A stretch of DNA of 64,000 nt from Paucibacter sp. B2R-40 (GCF_025717555.1 NZ_JAJIRP010000013.1:107056-171055); one strand, 5' to 3'; shown: positions 34,869 to 44,691, numbered from the stretch's first letter. Made by a program: numbers and translations. The notes: generated by a model not told the origin, from the letters alone.

Positions 34869-37742
34869 ATGAGCGCCTGGCTAGCCCGCCTCAGTATTCG
34901 CCAGCAAATCTATGCGCTGGCCTTGTTGGTTTGTTTGCCCTTGGCCGCGATGCTGGCTTGGCAGATGGTGGCAGACCTGGCCCATGTGCGCCATGAGGCC
35001 GATGAGCGGGTCAGCGAGATGGCCACCGGCACAGCGGCCAATCTGAGCAGCTATCTCGCGCAACAAGAAGCGTTTTTGGCCAGATTGGCCGCACTGCCGG
35101 CGATTCGTTCCATGGACCCCCAGGGCTGCGAATTGCTGATGCGCGATTTGTTGATTCTGGATCCGCGTTTGAGCAGCCTGGTACTGCGAGATTTGCAGGC
35201 CCAACCGATCTGCTCGACCTTGCCAAGCTTAGCCTCGGCTTCCGAGATAAGTCGATCAGCGGAATTTGTCGCGGCCTTGCACAGCGACGGCTTTGTGGTC
35301 GGCGGGGCCGAGCCCGGCAAGGTCAGTGGGCACTGGGAATCACTGTTGTCCTATCCGGTGCGCAATCCAGCGGGTGAGAGAGTGGGCCTGTTGCGCCTGG
35401 TCGTCGATCTGCAAAAACTCAGCACTGAGCTCTTGGTCGGACTGCCGCCAAGCGCGCTGGCAACCGTGGTGGATAGCCGGGAGAAGATTGCCCTGCGCTC
35501 GGCCGATGCGGCCAAATACATCGGCCATGCTGCCCCTGGCGCCGGCACCGAAGCCGCGAGGCGCCAGCGTAACGGCTTTGTATCCGTGCAAGGCATGGAC
35601 GGCGTGCTGCGCCGCATGGCCTATTTGACGCTGCCGGGCAGCAATTGGCGGGTTGTTGCCGGTTTGCCCGAGGCCGAGGTGCTGGCTGAATTTCATACGG
35701 CCGTGTGGCGTACGCTTTTGGCCGGCTTGGCGGTACTGGCCCTGGCCCTGCTGATGGCTTGGCGCTTGGGGCTGCAAGTAGCGCGTCCGATTGCCCAACT
35801 GTCCGACACCGCGCGGCGCGTTGCGGCGGGCGATCAAGCGGTGCGTGCCGACTTGGCCGGCAGCGAAGACGTGCGCCAAGTGGCGGCGCAATTCAACTTG
35901 ATGCTGGATGCCTTTGCCAGCGAAACCCTGGCGCGCGAACGCGCCTTCGCAGATTTGCAGCAAAGCGAAGCGCGCTTTCGTGCCTTGATTGAGTTGTCTT
36001 CCGATTGGTATTGGGAGCAGGACGAGAATTTTCGTTTCACCCGCATGACCGGTCTGACCGATGTCGCCCTCAACAGCGCACGCCAGTCCAGGCTGGGCAA
36101 GACGCGCTGGGAATTGCCCTCGGTCGATATGGATGAGAGCGCCTGGCAGCAGCACCGGGCGCTGTTGGCGCGCCATGAGCGCTTCGATGAGTTTCAGATG
36201 AGTCGCGTTGAGGCCAATGGTCAGCTCGCGGTCTACCTCAGCTCGGGCCTGCCGCGCTTCGATGCGGACGGCAAGTTCCTCGGCTACCACGGTGTGGCCC
36301 GCGACATCACCGCTGCCCGCAATGCAGAGGCCTTGCTGAGCGCCACCGTCGACCGCTATCAGGAAGTGCTGGCCAATGTCTATTACGGCATTTTGTTGAT
36401 CGACAACGACGGCCGGGTTGAATATGCCAATCAGGCTTTTTGCGATATGTTTGGCCTGCAGCGTCTGGCGGCCGAACTGATAGGCATGGACAACCTGGTG
36501 ATGATGAAGACCGCCAATCTCAGCCTTGCCAACCCCGCGGCCGGCTTGGCCCGTGTGGACGAGCTGTTGGCGCAAGGCGTCGCGGTGCACGACGAAGAAG
36601 TGGCTTGCACCCATCAACGTACGCTGCTGCGTGATTTTGTGCCCCTGACGATCAATGGTGAGCCGCGTGGGCGCTTGTGGGTGTTCCGTGACATCACGCG
36701 CCGGCAAAAGACCGCCTTGGCTTTGCAGCTCAACGAGAGCCGCCTGCGCATGGCCGAGGAGCTCGCCGGCATCGGCAGCTGGGTCTGGCCGGTGGCCTCG
36801 GGCGAGCCGGTGTGGTCTGACCAGATGTTCAAGATTTATGGCCGCAAGCTCGCCGATGGCGTGCCGGGGCCTGGCGCTTGGCAAGAGTCGGTCCACCCGG
36901 ACGACCATCAGCGTTTGGAGCAAGTGATTCAAAGTGCGCGGGCCTCGGCCCAACAGTTCAACATCGAATACCGCATCCATAGCCTGGATGATGGCGAGTT
37001 GCGCTACATCTCATCCAAGGTGGTGTCGGTCGCGGACGCCGAGGGTCAGGTCTTGCATGTGTGGGGCGTCGATCAAGATGTCACGGCCCAAAAGCTGGCC
37101 CAGCAAGCATTGCAGAACTCCTTGAATGAAAAGGTCGCCCTGCTCAACGAGGTGCATCACCGGGTCAAGAACAATCTGCAGGTGATCACCAGCCTGCTGC
37201 GCATGGAGGGCAGGCGCAGCGCAGAGCCCGGCGTCAAGACGGTGCTGGAGGAAATGCAGGCGCGCATTCGTTCCATGTCGCTGCTGCACGAGTCGCTCTA
37301 CCGCAGCGGTATTTTCGCAGCCGTCGACCTGGCCAAATATCTGCGCCAGTTGGCCGGCGAGGCCTTCCGCGCCCAGGCCCCTGAAGGTGGCCAGGTGCGC
37401 TTGGTGCTGGACTTGACGCCGCTGCAAATGAATATGGACCAGGCGATGCCCTGCGGGCTCTTGGTCAATGAGCTGATTTCCAATTGCTTGAAACATGGCT
37501 TTCCGCCCGGCAGCCAGGGGGAGGTGCGAATCTCCTTGCAGCCGCTGGGCGAGGCCGTACTTTGGCGAATGCAGGTCAGCGATACAGGTCTTGGCTTGCC
37601 GGCTAATTTTGAAGTTAGGCGGAAAACATCCTTGGGCCTGCAACTCGCCACCGATCTGGCTCGGCAGCTCGGTGGTGAACTGGAAATTGGCCCAGGCCCC
37701 GGTGCCAGCCTGGGCGTGAGCTTCACGGTGCAGCAGGTCTAG
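34869..37742 (+). CDS. membrane sensor histidine kinase with HAMP, PAS repeats and HisKA_2 domain
   Basis: 957 residues. First span LALLVCLPLAAMLAWQM; periplasmic sensory part of about 230 residues; second span LLAGLAVLALALLMAWRLG; HAMP (VARPIAQLSDTARRVAAGD); three PAS/PAC modules (for example FRALIELSSDWYWEQDENF, YHGVARDITAARN, YGILLIDNDGRVEYANQAF). A HisKA_2-type phosphoacceptor (LLNEVHHRVKNNLQVITSLL) and a HATPase domain (NELISNCLKHGFP, DTGLGLP) follow. HisKA_2 kinases often signal through stand-alone output proteins. No response regulator lies beside it, so it is an orphan here. ATG 34869 is the first good start. Confidence 0.88.
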   Translation: MSAWLARLSIRQQIYALALLVCLPLAAMLAWQMVADLAHVRHEADERVSEMATGTAANLSSYLAQQEAFLARLAALPAIRSMDPQGCELLMRDLLILDPRLSSLVLRDLQAQPICSTLPSLASASEISRSAEFVAALHSDGFVVGGAEPGKVSGHWESLLSYPVRNPAGERVGLLRLVVDLQKLSTELLVGLPPSALATVVDSREKIALRSADAAKYIGHAAPGAGTEAARRQRNGFVSVQGMDGVLRRMAYLTLPGSNWRVVAGLPEAEVLAEFHTAVWRTLLAGLAVLALALLMAWRLGLQVARPIAQLSDTARRVAAGDQAVRADLAGSEDVRQVAAQFNLMLDAFASETLARERAFADLQQSEARFRALIELSSDWYWEQDENFRFTRMTGLTDVALNSARQSRLGKTRWELPSVDMDESAWQQHRALLARHERFDEFQMSRVEANGQLAVYLSSGLPRFDADGKFLGYHGVARDITAARNAEALLSATVDRYQEVLANVYYGILLIDNDGRVEYANQAFCDMFGLQRLAAELIGMDNLVMMKTANLSLANPAAGLARVDELLAQGVAVHDEEVACTHQRTLLRDFVPLTINGEPRGRLWVFRDITRRQKTALALQLNESRLRMAEELAGIGSWVWPVASGEPVWSDQMFKIYGRKLADGVPGPGAWQESVHPDDHQRLEQVIQSARASAQQFNIEYRIHSLDDGELRYISSKVVSVADAEGQVLHVWGVDQDVTAQKLAQQALQNSLNEKVALLNEVHHRVKNNLQVITSLLRMEGRRSAEPGVKTVLEEMQARIRSMSLLHESLYRSGIFAAVDLAKYLRQLAGEAFRAQAPEGGQVRLVLDLTPLQMNMDQAMPCGLLVNELISNCLKHGFPPGSQGEVRISLQPLGEAVLWRMQVSDTGLGLPANFEVRRKTSLGLQLATDLARQLGGELEIGPGPGASLGVSFTVQQV

Positions 37743-37755
37743 ACTGTAGGCGGTA

Positions 37756-40155
37756 CTAGTCCCGCAGCGCCAAGATCGGCCGCATGGCCAGCGCCGCCAT
37801 GCCGTGGCGCAAGCTCGCCAGCAGCGTCACCGCCAACAGGCCTGCCAAGGCCAGCAGTTGCGGCCAGACGCCCAACTGCACCCGATCGACAAACTGCGTC
37901 AAATACTGTTCGCCCAAATACCAGGTCAGCGGCAGGGTCAGCGCCGCCGCGCACGCCAGCAAGGCGGCGAACTCGCGCAGCGGCTGCTTCATGGCCTGCA
38001 AGCCGGAGGCGCCATGCAGCTTGCGCAGCACAATTTCCTTGCCATGGCGCTGCACCAGATAGGCCGCCAAGGCGTAGACGCCGAAGCCCGCCAGCGCCAG
38101 TGCCAGCAGGCCGCAGGCGCTGACGAGGTGGCCGATGCGCAGGTCCGCCTGGTAGCCTGCCATCAGGGTTTGTTCGGCCGTTTCAAAGGCAAACGGTTCG
38201 TTGGGAAAGTAGCGTGTCCATAGCGGCGCCAGCACGGTTTCGGCCTGGCTGCCTGGCCGCAAGCGCAGATTGAGCACCGCGCGGACGTCGCCTAAGTTTT
38301 GCTTGCCGTTGTGCATCAGGAATGCGTGCGGCCTGGCTGCTTCGCGCGTGCTTTCCAGCAATTGCTGTGGCACCACGGCCACCACCTGCCAAGAGCTCTG
38401 GCCTTGATTCAATCCCGTCATCACATAGCTGAGCGTCTGGCCCAGCGCCTGCTCAGGTCTGGCCCAGCCCAGGGCGCGCACCGCCGGCTCATCCAGCACC
38501 AAGCCTGCTGCGGCTGCGTCGTCGAGTCGGCCGGCCAGCAGGGGGATCTTATAGAGGCCAAAGAAGGCCGCGTTGACATAGTTGAAGCGCAGCTTGGCGT
38601 GGTGCTCGGCCTGGGTAAATTCGGCGTTGCGATCCATGAAGGTATTGCCGGGCACGCTATCGCTCCAGGCCTGCGCTTGCACCTCCGGGCGCAAACGCAA
38701 GGCCTGATAGAAATCTTCGGCTTGCTCGGCGCCGGCGCCGGCCGGCAGGCGCAAGCTCAGCACGCCCTCGGGCGCAAAGCCCAGGTCGCGAGCCAAGACA
38801 TGGCGATTTTGCGCGGCCAGCGATAGCGCCAATGTGCCGACCAACAGTGCCAGGCCGAACTGCAGCGTGGTCAAGCCCCGGCGCAGCCAGCGTCCGCCTT
38901 CGCCCTCGCTGGCCTGGCGCCCTTGCAGCGCCGCAGCCGCCTGCATGCGCCAAGCCAGCCACGCGGGATAGACGCACACCAGCAAGGTCAAGATCATGCA
39001 TGCCAGGCCTAGGCCGGCCAGCGGCAAGAGCTGCAAGAAGCTGTCGGGCGGCGGCACCTGCAAGGCCTCGACCGCCCAAGGCAGGCCCAACCAGGCCAGC
39101 AGCAGGCCTAAGCCCGCGGCCAAGGCGATGCTCAGTTGCGCTTCCACGGCAAATTGCCAGAGCAAGCGCAGCGGGCTGATGCCCAGGCTTTTACGCACCG
39201 CAATTTCGCGCTGCCGGCGCAAGGTGCGCACACTGCTGAGGTTGACGCAGTTCATTAGAGCCAGGCACAGCAGCAGGCCGGCGACACCGGCCAGCGCGCT
39301 CAGCACCATCAGGCGCTGCCGCCCGGCGCGGCCCTCGAAAGGCAGCTGCGTGATCGGCAGCGCGCGCATAAAGGCGGCCTTGCGCCCGCCGGCGGTCCAG
39401 TCCGGGGGCAATTGCTTGATCACCGGGCTCTGGTCGAGCAGGGTCTGTGCGACGGCGCCTACCTGCGCGGCGCTGGCCCCGAGTGCCAGGCGGGCAAAGA
39501 CCTGCCCACTGATCTGGAACCAGGCATTGCGTGTTTCTTCGTCAAGGCCCGCCGCCGGCGAGTCGAAGCTGATGAAGGCCTCGGCGCGCAGCAAGCTCAG
39601 CGAGCTGGGCTGCGGCAAGATCGCGGCCACGGTGAGCCGGTGCTGGCCAATATCGACACTGCGACCCAACGCTGCTTCGCTGCCGAACAGCTGTTGAGCC
39701 AAGGACTGGGTCAGTGCGATGGTGTCGGGGCGGCTCAGTGCAGCTTTCAAATCTCCTTGCAGCGAGCGCAGATTGAACAGGGCCACCAGACTGGCGTCGG
39801 CCGCCGATACATTGGCGCGCAGCTTGCGCTCGCCCTGGCGCAGCGTCAGCGTGTCGTCGGAGATGCGCGTGAGCAAACTGAGCGGCGTTTGTGCCTCCTG
39901 CAGCGCCTGCTTGAACACAAAGGGCGCGCCCAGGAACCAGTCTTCTTGCCGCCCCGGCATATTGCCGTGGAAGTCGATCATCACGATGCGCTCGGGCTCC
40001 TGCAGCGCCGGGTCGGGACGCATGCGCTCGCCCAGCAGCACGGCCAGCAAATAGCACACCGCCAGCGCCAGCGCGAGGCCAACAATCAAAACGGTGGCAT
40101 TGAGCGGTTCAGCACGCAGCTGCCGCGCGGCCACGCGCAGGTCGAGCAGTCTCAT
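37756..40155 (-). CDS. MacB/FtsX-type ABC exporter permease, second copy
   Basis: 799 residues. One N-terminal span, a periplasmic MacB_PCD-type domain (about 45-270), three spans with an FtsX domain, a second FtsX set near the C-terminus, and the closing PILALRD. It is the same length as the permease encoded 18 bases upstream and shares its layout and many motifs (IPGRxxDWFxGxPxVF-like, SSVRTLRRQREIAxxKSLG), so the pair arose by tandem duplication. It probably forms a heterodimer exporting a lipid, peptide or toxic compound with the ATPase and adaptor of the same operon. Confidence 0.85.
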   Translation of the reverse strand: MRLLDLRVAARQLRAEPLNATVLIVGLALALAVCYLLAVLLGERMRPDPALQEPERIVMIDFHGNMPGRQEDWFLGAPFVFKQALQEAQTPLSLLTRISDDTLTLRQGERKLRANVSAADASLVALFNLRSLQGDLKAALSRPDTIALTQSLAQQLFGSEAALGRSVDIGQHRLTVAAILPQPSSLSLLRAEAFISFDSPAAGLDEETRNAWFQISGQVFARLALGASAAQVGAVAQTLLDQSPVIKQLPPDWTAGGRKAAFMRALPITQLPFEGRAGRQRLMVLSALAGVAGLLLCLALMNCVNLSSVRTLRRQREIAVRKSLGISPLRLLWQFAVEAQLSIALAAGLGLLLAWLGLPWAVEALQVPPPDSFLQLLPLAGLGLACMILTLLVCVYPAWLAWRMQAAAALQGRQASEGEGGRWLRRGLTTLQFGLALLVGTLALSLAAQNRHVLARDLGFAPEGVLSLRLPAGAGAEQAEDFYQALRLRPEVQAQAWSDSVPGNTFMDRNAEFTQAEHHAKLRFNYVNAAFFGLYKIPLLAGRLDDAAAAGLVLDEPAVRALGWARPEQALGQTLSYVMTGLNQGQSSWQVVAVVPQQLLESTREAARPHAFLMHNGKQNLGDVRAVLNLRLRPGSQAETVLAPLWTRYFPNEPFAFETAEQTLMAGYQADLRIGHLVSACGLLALALAGFGVYALAAYLVQRHGKEIVLRKLHGASGLQAMKQPLREFAALLACAAALTLPLTWYLGEQYLTQFVDRVQLGVWPQLLALAGLLAVTLLASLRHGMAALAMRPILALRD

Positions 40156-40173
40156 CTCGTTCAGCTCCTTCGC

Positions 40174-42573
40174 TTAGTCGCGCAGCGCCAAGATCGGCCG
40201 CATCGCCATCGCCGCCAGGCCATGGCGCAATCCCGCCAGCATCGTCATCAAGAGTGTGCCCAGCAGCGCTGCCAGCAGCGGCCAGCCGCCCATATCGGCA
40301 TGCTCGACAAAGCCACCCAGATATTGCCTGCCCGTCCACCAGATCAGCGGCAGGCTGATCGCCGCGGCAATGCCGAGCAAGGGCGCAAACTCCTTGACCA
40401 GCAAACCGGCGATATGGCGATGATCGGCACCGTGCAGTTTGCGCATCACGATTTCCAGCGAGGCACGGCGCACCGTGTAGGCGGCCAGCGCGTAGACGCC
40501 GAAGCCGGCCAGCAGCAAAGCGATCAGACTGGTGGCGGCGATCAGCAGGCCGATATTGCGGTCGAGCCGGTAGCGCTGTGCCAGTTGCTCCTCGACGCCG
40601 TTCATCTCCACCACGGTGTCGGTCAAGTAGCGCGGCCAGACCTCGGTAACCGCTGCCCGCAGCGCGGCCATGTCTGAGCCCGAGCCCTTCAAGGTCAGCA
40701 CATTGCGAACCTTTTTGGACAGGCGAAACACCTGCGGCTGGGCGATATTGCGCGCCGACTCCTGCTTGATCGCGCCGACCACGGCCTTGATGCGCCAGCC
40801 ATCATTGCCCACTTTGACCTGTGCACTAATCGCCGCCTGCGGCGAAGCAAAGCCCAGGGCCTGCACCGCCGTCAGGTCGATCGCGAGCGGCCGGTCAACG
40901 CCCGGCTCGGTTTTCTCGGGCAACACAATCCCTTCCAGACTGCCCGCCAGCAGCGGGATCTGGTAGACCTTGAAGAAGCCCAGATCGAAGCGACCGGTGC
41001 GCACGCCGGCACGGGTCGGGCCGTTGTCCAGCGTATCGACCTGGCCGACCGCATTGCGGCCGGGCACGTCCTCGCTCCAGCTCAAGGCCTGTACCGCAGG
41101 GTGGCGCTGCAAGGCCTCATACAGACCGTCGGTCTGTTCCGGTGTCAGGCCCTCCGGCAGATCCAGGGCCAGCAGACCCTGGGTCTTGAAGCCCAGGTCC
41201 AGGCGCGCGACATATTCGCTCTGCCAGACCACCATCACGGCCGCACCCGACAAGCACAGGGCGGCGCTGAACTGAAGCACCGTCATTGCGCGGCGCAGAT
41301 TGCGCCCGCTCTGGCCTTCGCTTTGCTTGCGGCCCTGCAAGGCCGGCGCGCAATGTACGCCCAAGGCAACGCGGGCCGGGTAGAGGCCGGTCAAGGCGCC
41401 CAGCGCCAGGCAGCCCAGCACCAGGCTCAATAACTGAATAGGCGCGAACAGCTTGGATGCGAACTTCACGTCGAGCAGGTCGGCCAGGCTGGGTGCCAAG
41501 AGCCAGGCCAGCAGCAGGCCCATCGCCCCGGCCAGCAAGGCGACCAGGCTGGACTCGAACACGAACTGCGCGGCGATGCGCGCGGGGCTGGCGCCCAGGC
41601 TTTTCAGAATGGCGATCTCGCGCTGGCGGCGCAAGGTGCGCACGCTGCTCAGGTTGACATAGTTGATGGCGGCCAGGGCCAGCATCATCGCGCTAGCGGC
41701 GCTCAAGGCGCTGTAAAGCATCAAACGGCTGGCGCTGTTGGCGCCGTCAAAAGGCAGTCGAGTCAGTGGCACGGCGCGTGTGAAGGCCGCCTTGCGACCA
41801 CCGGCGCGCCATTCCGGCGGGGTTTCCAGCGTGCCGGGGCTGCGATCAAAGATGCTCTGCATCAGTTGGCCCAATTGCTCGGTGCTGCTGCCATCGGCCA
41901 TGCGCACAAAGACGCGGCCGGCAATCATGTACCAGGCCTTGTCGATGCCGTGGGCCATGGTGCCCGAGGTCGGCGACTCGAAACTCGCCAAGGCATCGAA
42001 TTGCAACTCGCTGTTCGAGGCTTGCACCGGCACGATGGCCGCTACCGTCATCTCCTGGCCGCCCATGCGCACGCGCTGGCCCGAAGCCTCTTGGCCGGCG
42101 CCGAACAGGCGTTCGGCGGCCAGCGTGGTCAGCACCAGCGTGTCGGGCTTTTGCAGTGCCGCAGCCACATCGCCCTTGAGCGCTTTGAGGCCGAACATCG
42201 GCGCCAGGTCGGCGTCGGCAAACAGCACCAGGTTTTTGCTCAGGCGCTCGCCGGCGCGCAGGCTCAGCTCGGCATCGGCGACGCGCGCCGATTGCGTGAC
42301 GGGAGCCTTGTTCTCCAGCAAGGCATTGCGAAACACATAGGGCGAGCCCTGGAACCAATCATCATCGCGGCCGGGGATATTGCCCTTGAACTCCATCCGG
42401 GCGACCTGCTGCGGCGCCGGCACAGCCGGGTCGGGCAGCCAGCGGTCGTTCAAGAGCAGGGCGATCAGATAGGTGGCGGCGATGGCGATGGCCATGCCCA
42501 GAATGACCACCACCGAATAGGCGGGCTCATTCAGCAGCTGGCGCCAGCTGACGCGCAAGTCTTTGAGTTTCAT
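40174..42573 (-). CDS. MacB/FtsX-type ABC exporter permease, first copy
   Basis: 799 residues with the layout of its downstream paralogue: N-terminal span (YSVVVILGMAIAIAATYLIALLL), MacB_PCD-type periplasmic domain, FtsX domains with NLSSVRTLRRQREIAILKSLG, and C-terminal RPILALRD. It belongs to the large MacB-like group made of permease pairs plus a separate ATPase and HlyD-like adaptor. It starts 11 bases after the ATPase gene. Substrate unknown. Confidence 0.85.
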   Translation of the reverse strand: MKLKDLRVSWRQLLNEPAYSVVVILGMAIAIAATYLIALLLNDRWLPDPAVPAPQQVARMEFKGNIPGRDDDWFQGSPYVFRNALLENKAPVTQSARVADAELSLRAGERLSKNLVLFADADLAPMFGLKALKGDVAAALQKPDTLVLTTLAAERLFGAGQEASGQRVRMGGQEMTVAAIVPVQASNSELQFDALASFESPTSGTMAHGIDKAWYMIAGRVFVRMADGSSTEQLGQLMQSIFDRSPGTLETPPEWRAGGRKAAFTRAVPLTRLPFDGANSASRLMLYSALSAASAMMLALAAINYVNLSSVRTLRRQREIAILKSLGASPARIAAQFVFESSLVALLAGAMGLLLAWLLAPSLADLLDVKFASKLFAPIQLLSLVLGCLALGALTGLYPARVALGVHCAPALQGRKQSEGQSGRNLRRAMTVLQFSAALCLSGAAVMVVWQSEYVARLDLGFKTQGLLALDLPEGLTPEQTDGLYEALQRHPAVQALSWSEDVPGRNAVGQVDTLDNGPTRAGVRTGRFDLGFFKVYQIPLLAGSLEGIVLPEKTEPGVDRPLAIDLTAVQALGFASPQAAISAQVKVGNDGWRIKAVVGAIKQESARNIAQPQVFRLSKKVRNVLTLKGSGSDMAALRAAVTEVWPRYLTDTVVEMNGVEEQLAQRYRLDRNIGLLIAATSLIALLLAGFGVYALAAYTVRRASLEIVMRKLHGADHRHIAGLLVKEFAPLLGIAAAISLPLIWWTGRQYLGGFVEHADMGGWPLLAALLGTLLMTMLAGLRHGLAAMAMRPILALRD

Positions 42574-42584
42574 GGCGTCAGCTT

Positions 42585-43262
42585 TCAGGCCGCGAGTGCG
42601 TCAACGAGGATGCGGCCGTCGAGCAGGCGCAGGCAGCGATTGGCTTGTGCCGCGTGGGCCGGCGAGTGGGTCACCATCACCAGGGTCGTGCCCTCGTTAT
42701 TGAGCTCGCGCAGGATGCGCATCACCTCGTCGCCCTGGGCGCTGTCAAGGTTGCCGGTCGGCTCGTCGGCCAGCAACAAGGCCGGACGCGAAACGATGGC
42801 GCGGGCAATCGCCACGCGCTGCTGCTGGCCACCGGAGAGCTGCGACGGCCGGTGATTGGCGCGGTGATCAATCCCTAAGCGCTGCATTGCGGTGTTCACG
42901 CGGCCGGCATGCTCGGCCACCGGCACATCACCGTACTCCAAAGCTAACTCGATGTTCTCGCGCACCGAGAGGTCGTCGATCAGGTTGAAACTCTGGAATA
43001 CGAAGCCGATGCGGCCGCGCCGCAGCTTGCTCAATTGGCGCTCGTTCCAGCCGGTGACGTTCTGGCCGTCGAACCAATATTCACCGCTGCTCGGCGCGTC
43101 GAGCAGGCCCAGGATGCTCAAGAGACTGGACTTGCCGCAGCCCGAGGGGCCGGTGATGGACAGATATTCGCCCGCCTCGATGTGCAGGTCGATCTGGTTC
43201 AGCGCGGTGGTTTCGATTTCGCTATTGCGATGCAGCTTGCTCAGGTTTTTCAGCTTGATCAT
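42585..43262 (-). CDS. LolD/MacB-type ABC exporter ATPase
   Basis: 225 residues: MIKLKNLSKLHRNSEIETTALNQIDLHIEAGEYLSI start, Walker A GPSGCGKSS, Q-loop FQSFNLIDDLS, signature LSGGQQQRVAIARA, Walker B LLLADEPTGNLDS and switch VTHS. This subfamily (LolD, MacB, FtsE-like) uses ATP to move the periplasmic parts of FtsX-type permeases. It lies between the adaptor gene and the two permease genes on one strand, completing a tripartite exporter apart from the outer-membrane channel. Confidence 0.92.
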   Translation of the reverse strand: MIKLKNLSKLHRNSEIETTALNQIDLHIEAGEYLSITGPSGCGKSSLLSILGLLDAPSSGEYWFDGQNVTGWNERQLSKLRRGRIGFVFQSFNLIDDLSVRENIELALEYGDVPVAEHAGRVNTAMQRLGIDHRANHRPSQLSGGQQQRVAIARAIVSRPALLLADEPTGNLDSAQGDEVMRILRELNNEGTTLVMVTHSPAHAAQANRCLRLLDGRILVDALAA

Positions 43263-43293
43263 TTTTGCTCCTTGGATTTTGGTGAAGATTCAA

Positions 43294-44538
43294 TCAGGAC
43301 TTCAGATTCAACAACTTGGCGTCGCCGTACTGGCGCACCTTGGACGTGATCACGCGCTCGCCCGCAGCCAGGCCGTCCAGCACCTCGATGCGGCCGGCGG
43401 CGCGCCGGCCCAGTCGCACTGTGCGGCGCTCGGCGCTCTTGCTGTCGGCGCTCAGCACATAGACCCAGGCGCCGCCGCTGTCGGCGTAGAAGGCGCCGTC
43501 GGCCAGCAGCCGCGCCTGTGCGGGCGAGCCCAAGCGGATGCGGGCGTCCAGGCTTTGGCCGGCCTGCATCCCCGGCGGCATGTCCTTGGCGAATTCCATC
43601 TCGACGCCGAAGCGGCCATCCTTGACCTGCGGCAGGCGCTGCGACACCGTCAGGGGCCAGGTCTTGCCCCCGGCCTCCAGGCTGGCCTGCAAGCCGGTCT
43701 GCACGCGCGACAGATAGAACTCATCGACATTGCCGCTGAGCTTGAAGCTGGCGATGTCGTCGATGCGGCCGAGCCGGTCGCCCGGCTTGACCGAGCTGCC
43801 GACCTGCAGCGTGAAGCCGCTCAGCTGGCCGTCGCGCGGCGCGCGCGCCGACAGGCCGCTGGCGGCTTTGCGCACCACGGCCAGGCCTTCGCTCAAGCCT
43901 TTGACGGCGCGCTCCATCTCGGCGACGGCCTGCTCGCGGGTGCGCAGCTCGGCGGTGCCGTCTTCTTTGGCCTGGTTCAGCAAACGTTGTTGCTGATCCA
44001 GCTTCAGGCGCGCGTCCTCCAGCACCGCGTTGGAGACAAAGCCCTGCGCCGCCAAACCCTTCTGGCGTCTGAGGTCGTTCTCGGCCTTGGTCAACTCATG
44101 CATTAAATTGCTGACGTCACGGCGCTGCATCGCCTGCGCGTTAGCAAACGCTGTGCGCTGCATGGCCAGATTGGCCTGCTGCTGGGCCACCTCGGCCGAG
44201 CGTTGCAGGATTTCTTGTTCGCGCTGCGGGTTGGACAAGCGGTACAGCAGCGCGCCTTCTTTGAGCATGTCACCGTCGCGCACCAGCACCTCATCGACAC
44301 GGCCGCTCTCGGTTGCGTCCAGCAGCACCTGGTGGGCCGGGACGACCTGGGCGCGCAGCACCAACTCGTCGAGGAATTGGCCGTCGGCCACCGTCGCCAG
44401 GGTCAGGTCACTCAGGGGTACGCTCAAGCCGCGGGGCACGCTGAAGTAGAGCGCGGCGCCGGCGATGGCGACGGCGGCGGCAATCGCGGCCCAGCGCAGC
44501 GGCTTGGCGTATTTGTTCTTGGGCAGGGCGCGGTCCAT
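43294..44538 (-). CDS. HlyD/RND-type periplasmic adaptor of the ABC exporter
   Basis: 414 residues from ATG 44538 (MDRALPKNKYAKPLRWAAIA). One membrane anchor, a lipoyl-like half (DATESGRVDEVLVRDGDMLKEGALLYRLS), a long coiled-coil hairpin (QREQEILQRSAEVAQQQANL to QAVAEMERAVKG), then lipoyl and beta-barrel parts. It links the inner-membrane pump to an outer-membrane channel. ATG 44592 also opens the frame, but the sigma-54 promoter at 44605-44619 puts transcription start near 44593, leaving that ATG without a leader. The start at 44538 is therefore preferred. First gene of the exporter operon. Confidence 0.85.
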   Translation of the reverse strand: MDRALPKNKYAKPLRWAAIAAAVAIAGAALYFSVPRGLSVPLSDLTLATVADGQFLDELVLRAQVVPAHQVLLDATESGRVDEVLVRDGDMLKEGALLYRLSNPQREQEILQRSAEVAQQQANLAMQRTAFANAQAMQRRDVSNLMHELTKAENDLRRQKGLAAQGFVSNAVLEDARLKLDQQQRLLNQAKEDGTAELRTREQAVAEMERAVKGLSEGLAVVRKAASGLSARAPRDGQLSGFTLQVGSSVKPGDRLGRIDDIASFKLSGNVDEFYLSRVQTGLQASLEAGGKTWPLTVSQRLPQVKDGRFGVEMEFAKDMPPGMQAGQSLDARIRLGSPAQARLLADGAFYADSGGAWVYVLSADSKSAERRTVRLGRRAAGRIEVLDGLAAGERVITSKVRQYGDAKLLNLKS

Positions 44539-44604
44539 GGCGGCACCGCTGACGGGCGGTGTGGGTCGCAGCGAGTGAAGGTTTGCATTCATGCCTGAGT
44601 CACC

Positions 44605-44619
44605 GCAAGCGTCGTGCCA
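44605..44619 (-). promoter_or_regulatory. sigma-54 promoter of the exporter operon
   Basis: On the minus strand the bases read TGGCACGACGCTTGC, a complete match to the sigma-54 consensus TGGCACG-N4-TTGC. The predicted start is about 12 bases further, near 44593. The divergent gene encodes a sigma-54-activating response regulator, which supports the call. Confidence 0.85.
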
Positions 44620-44658
44620 GCGTTTCTTGCCGCCGTTTGGGCCATTTTTGCGGCCAAG

Positions 44659-44674
44659 TGTCCGATTCCGGACA
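44659..44674. promoter_or_regulatory. response-regulator binding palindrome, proximal
   Basis: TGTCCGATTCCGGACA is a 16-bp inverted repeat (TGTCC-N6-GGACA; the arms extend to TGTCCG/CGGACA). Its centre lies about 74 bases upstream of the predicted sigma-54 start. It matches the second site at 44692 in arm sequence and spacing. Confidence 0.75.
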
Positions 44675-44691
44675 GTCGGTTGGCCTGCCGC

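Noticed and set aside
35340..36980. 546-codon minus-strand frame opposite the histidine kinase
   Set aside because: Antisense shadow of a gene with recognisable PAS and HAMP domains; no motif of its own.
39412..40677. 421-codon plus-strand frame opposite the two permease genes
   Set aside because: Gln/Arg/His-rich shadow spanning the end of two real genes and their gap; not plausible as a protein.
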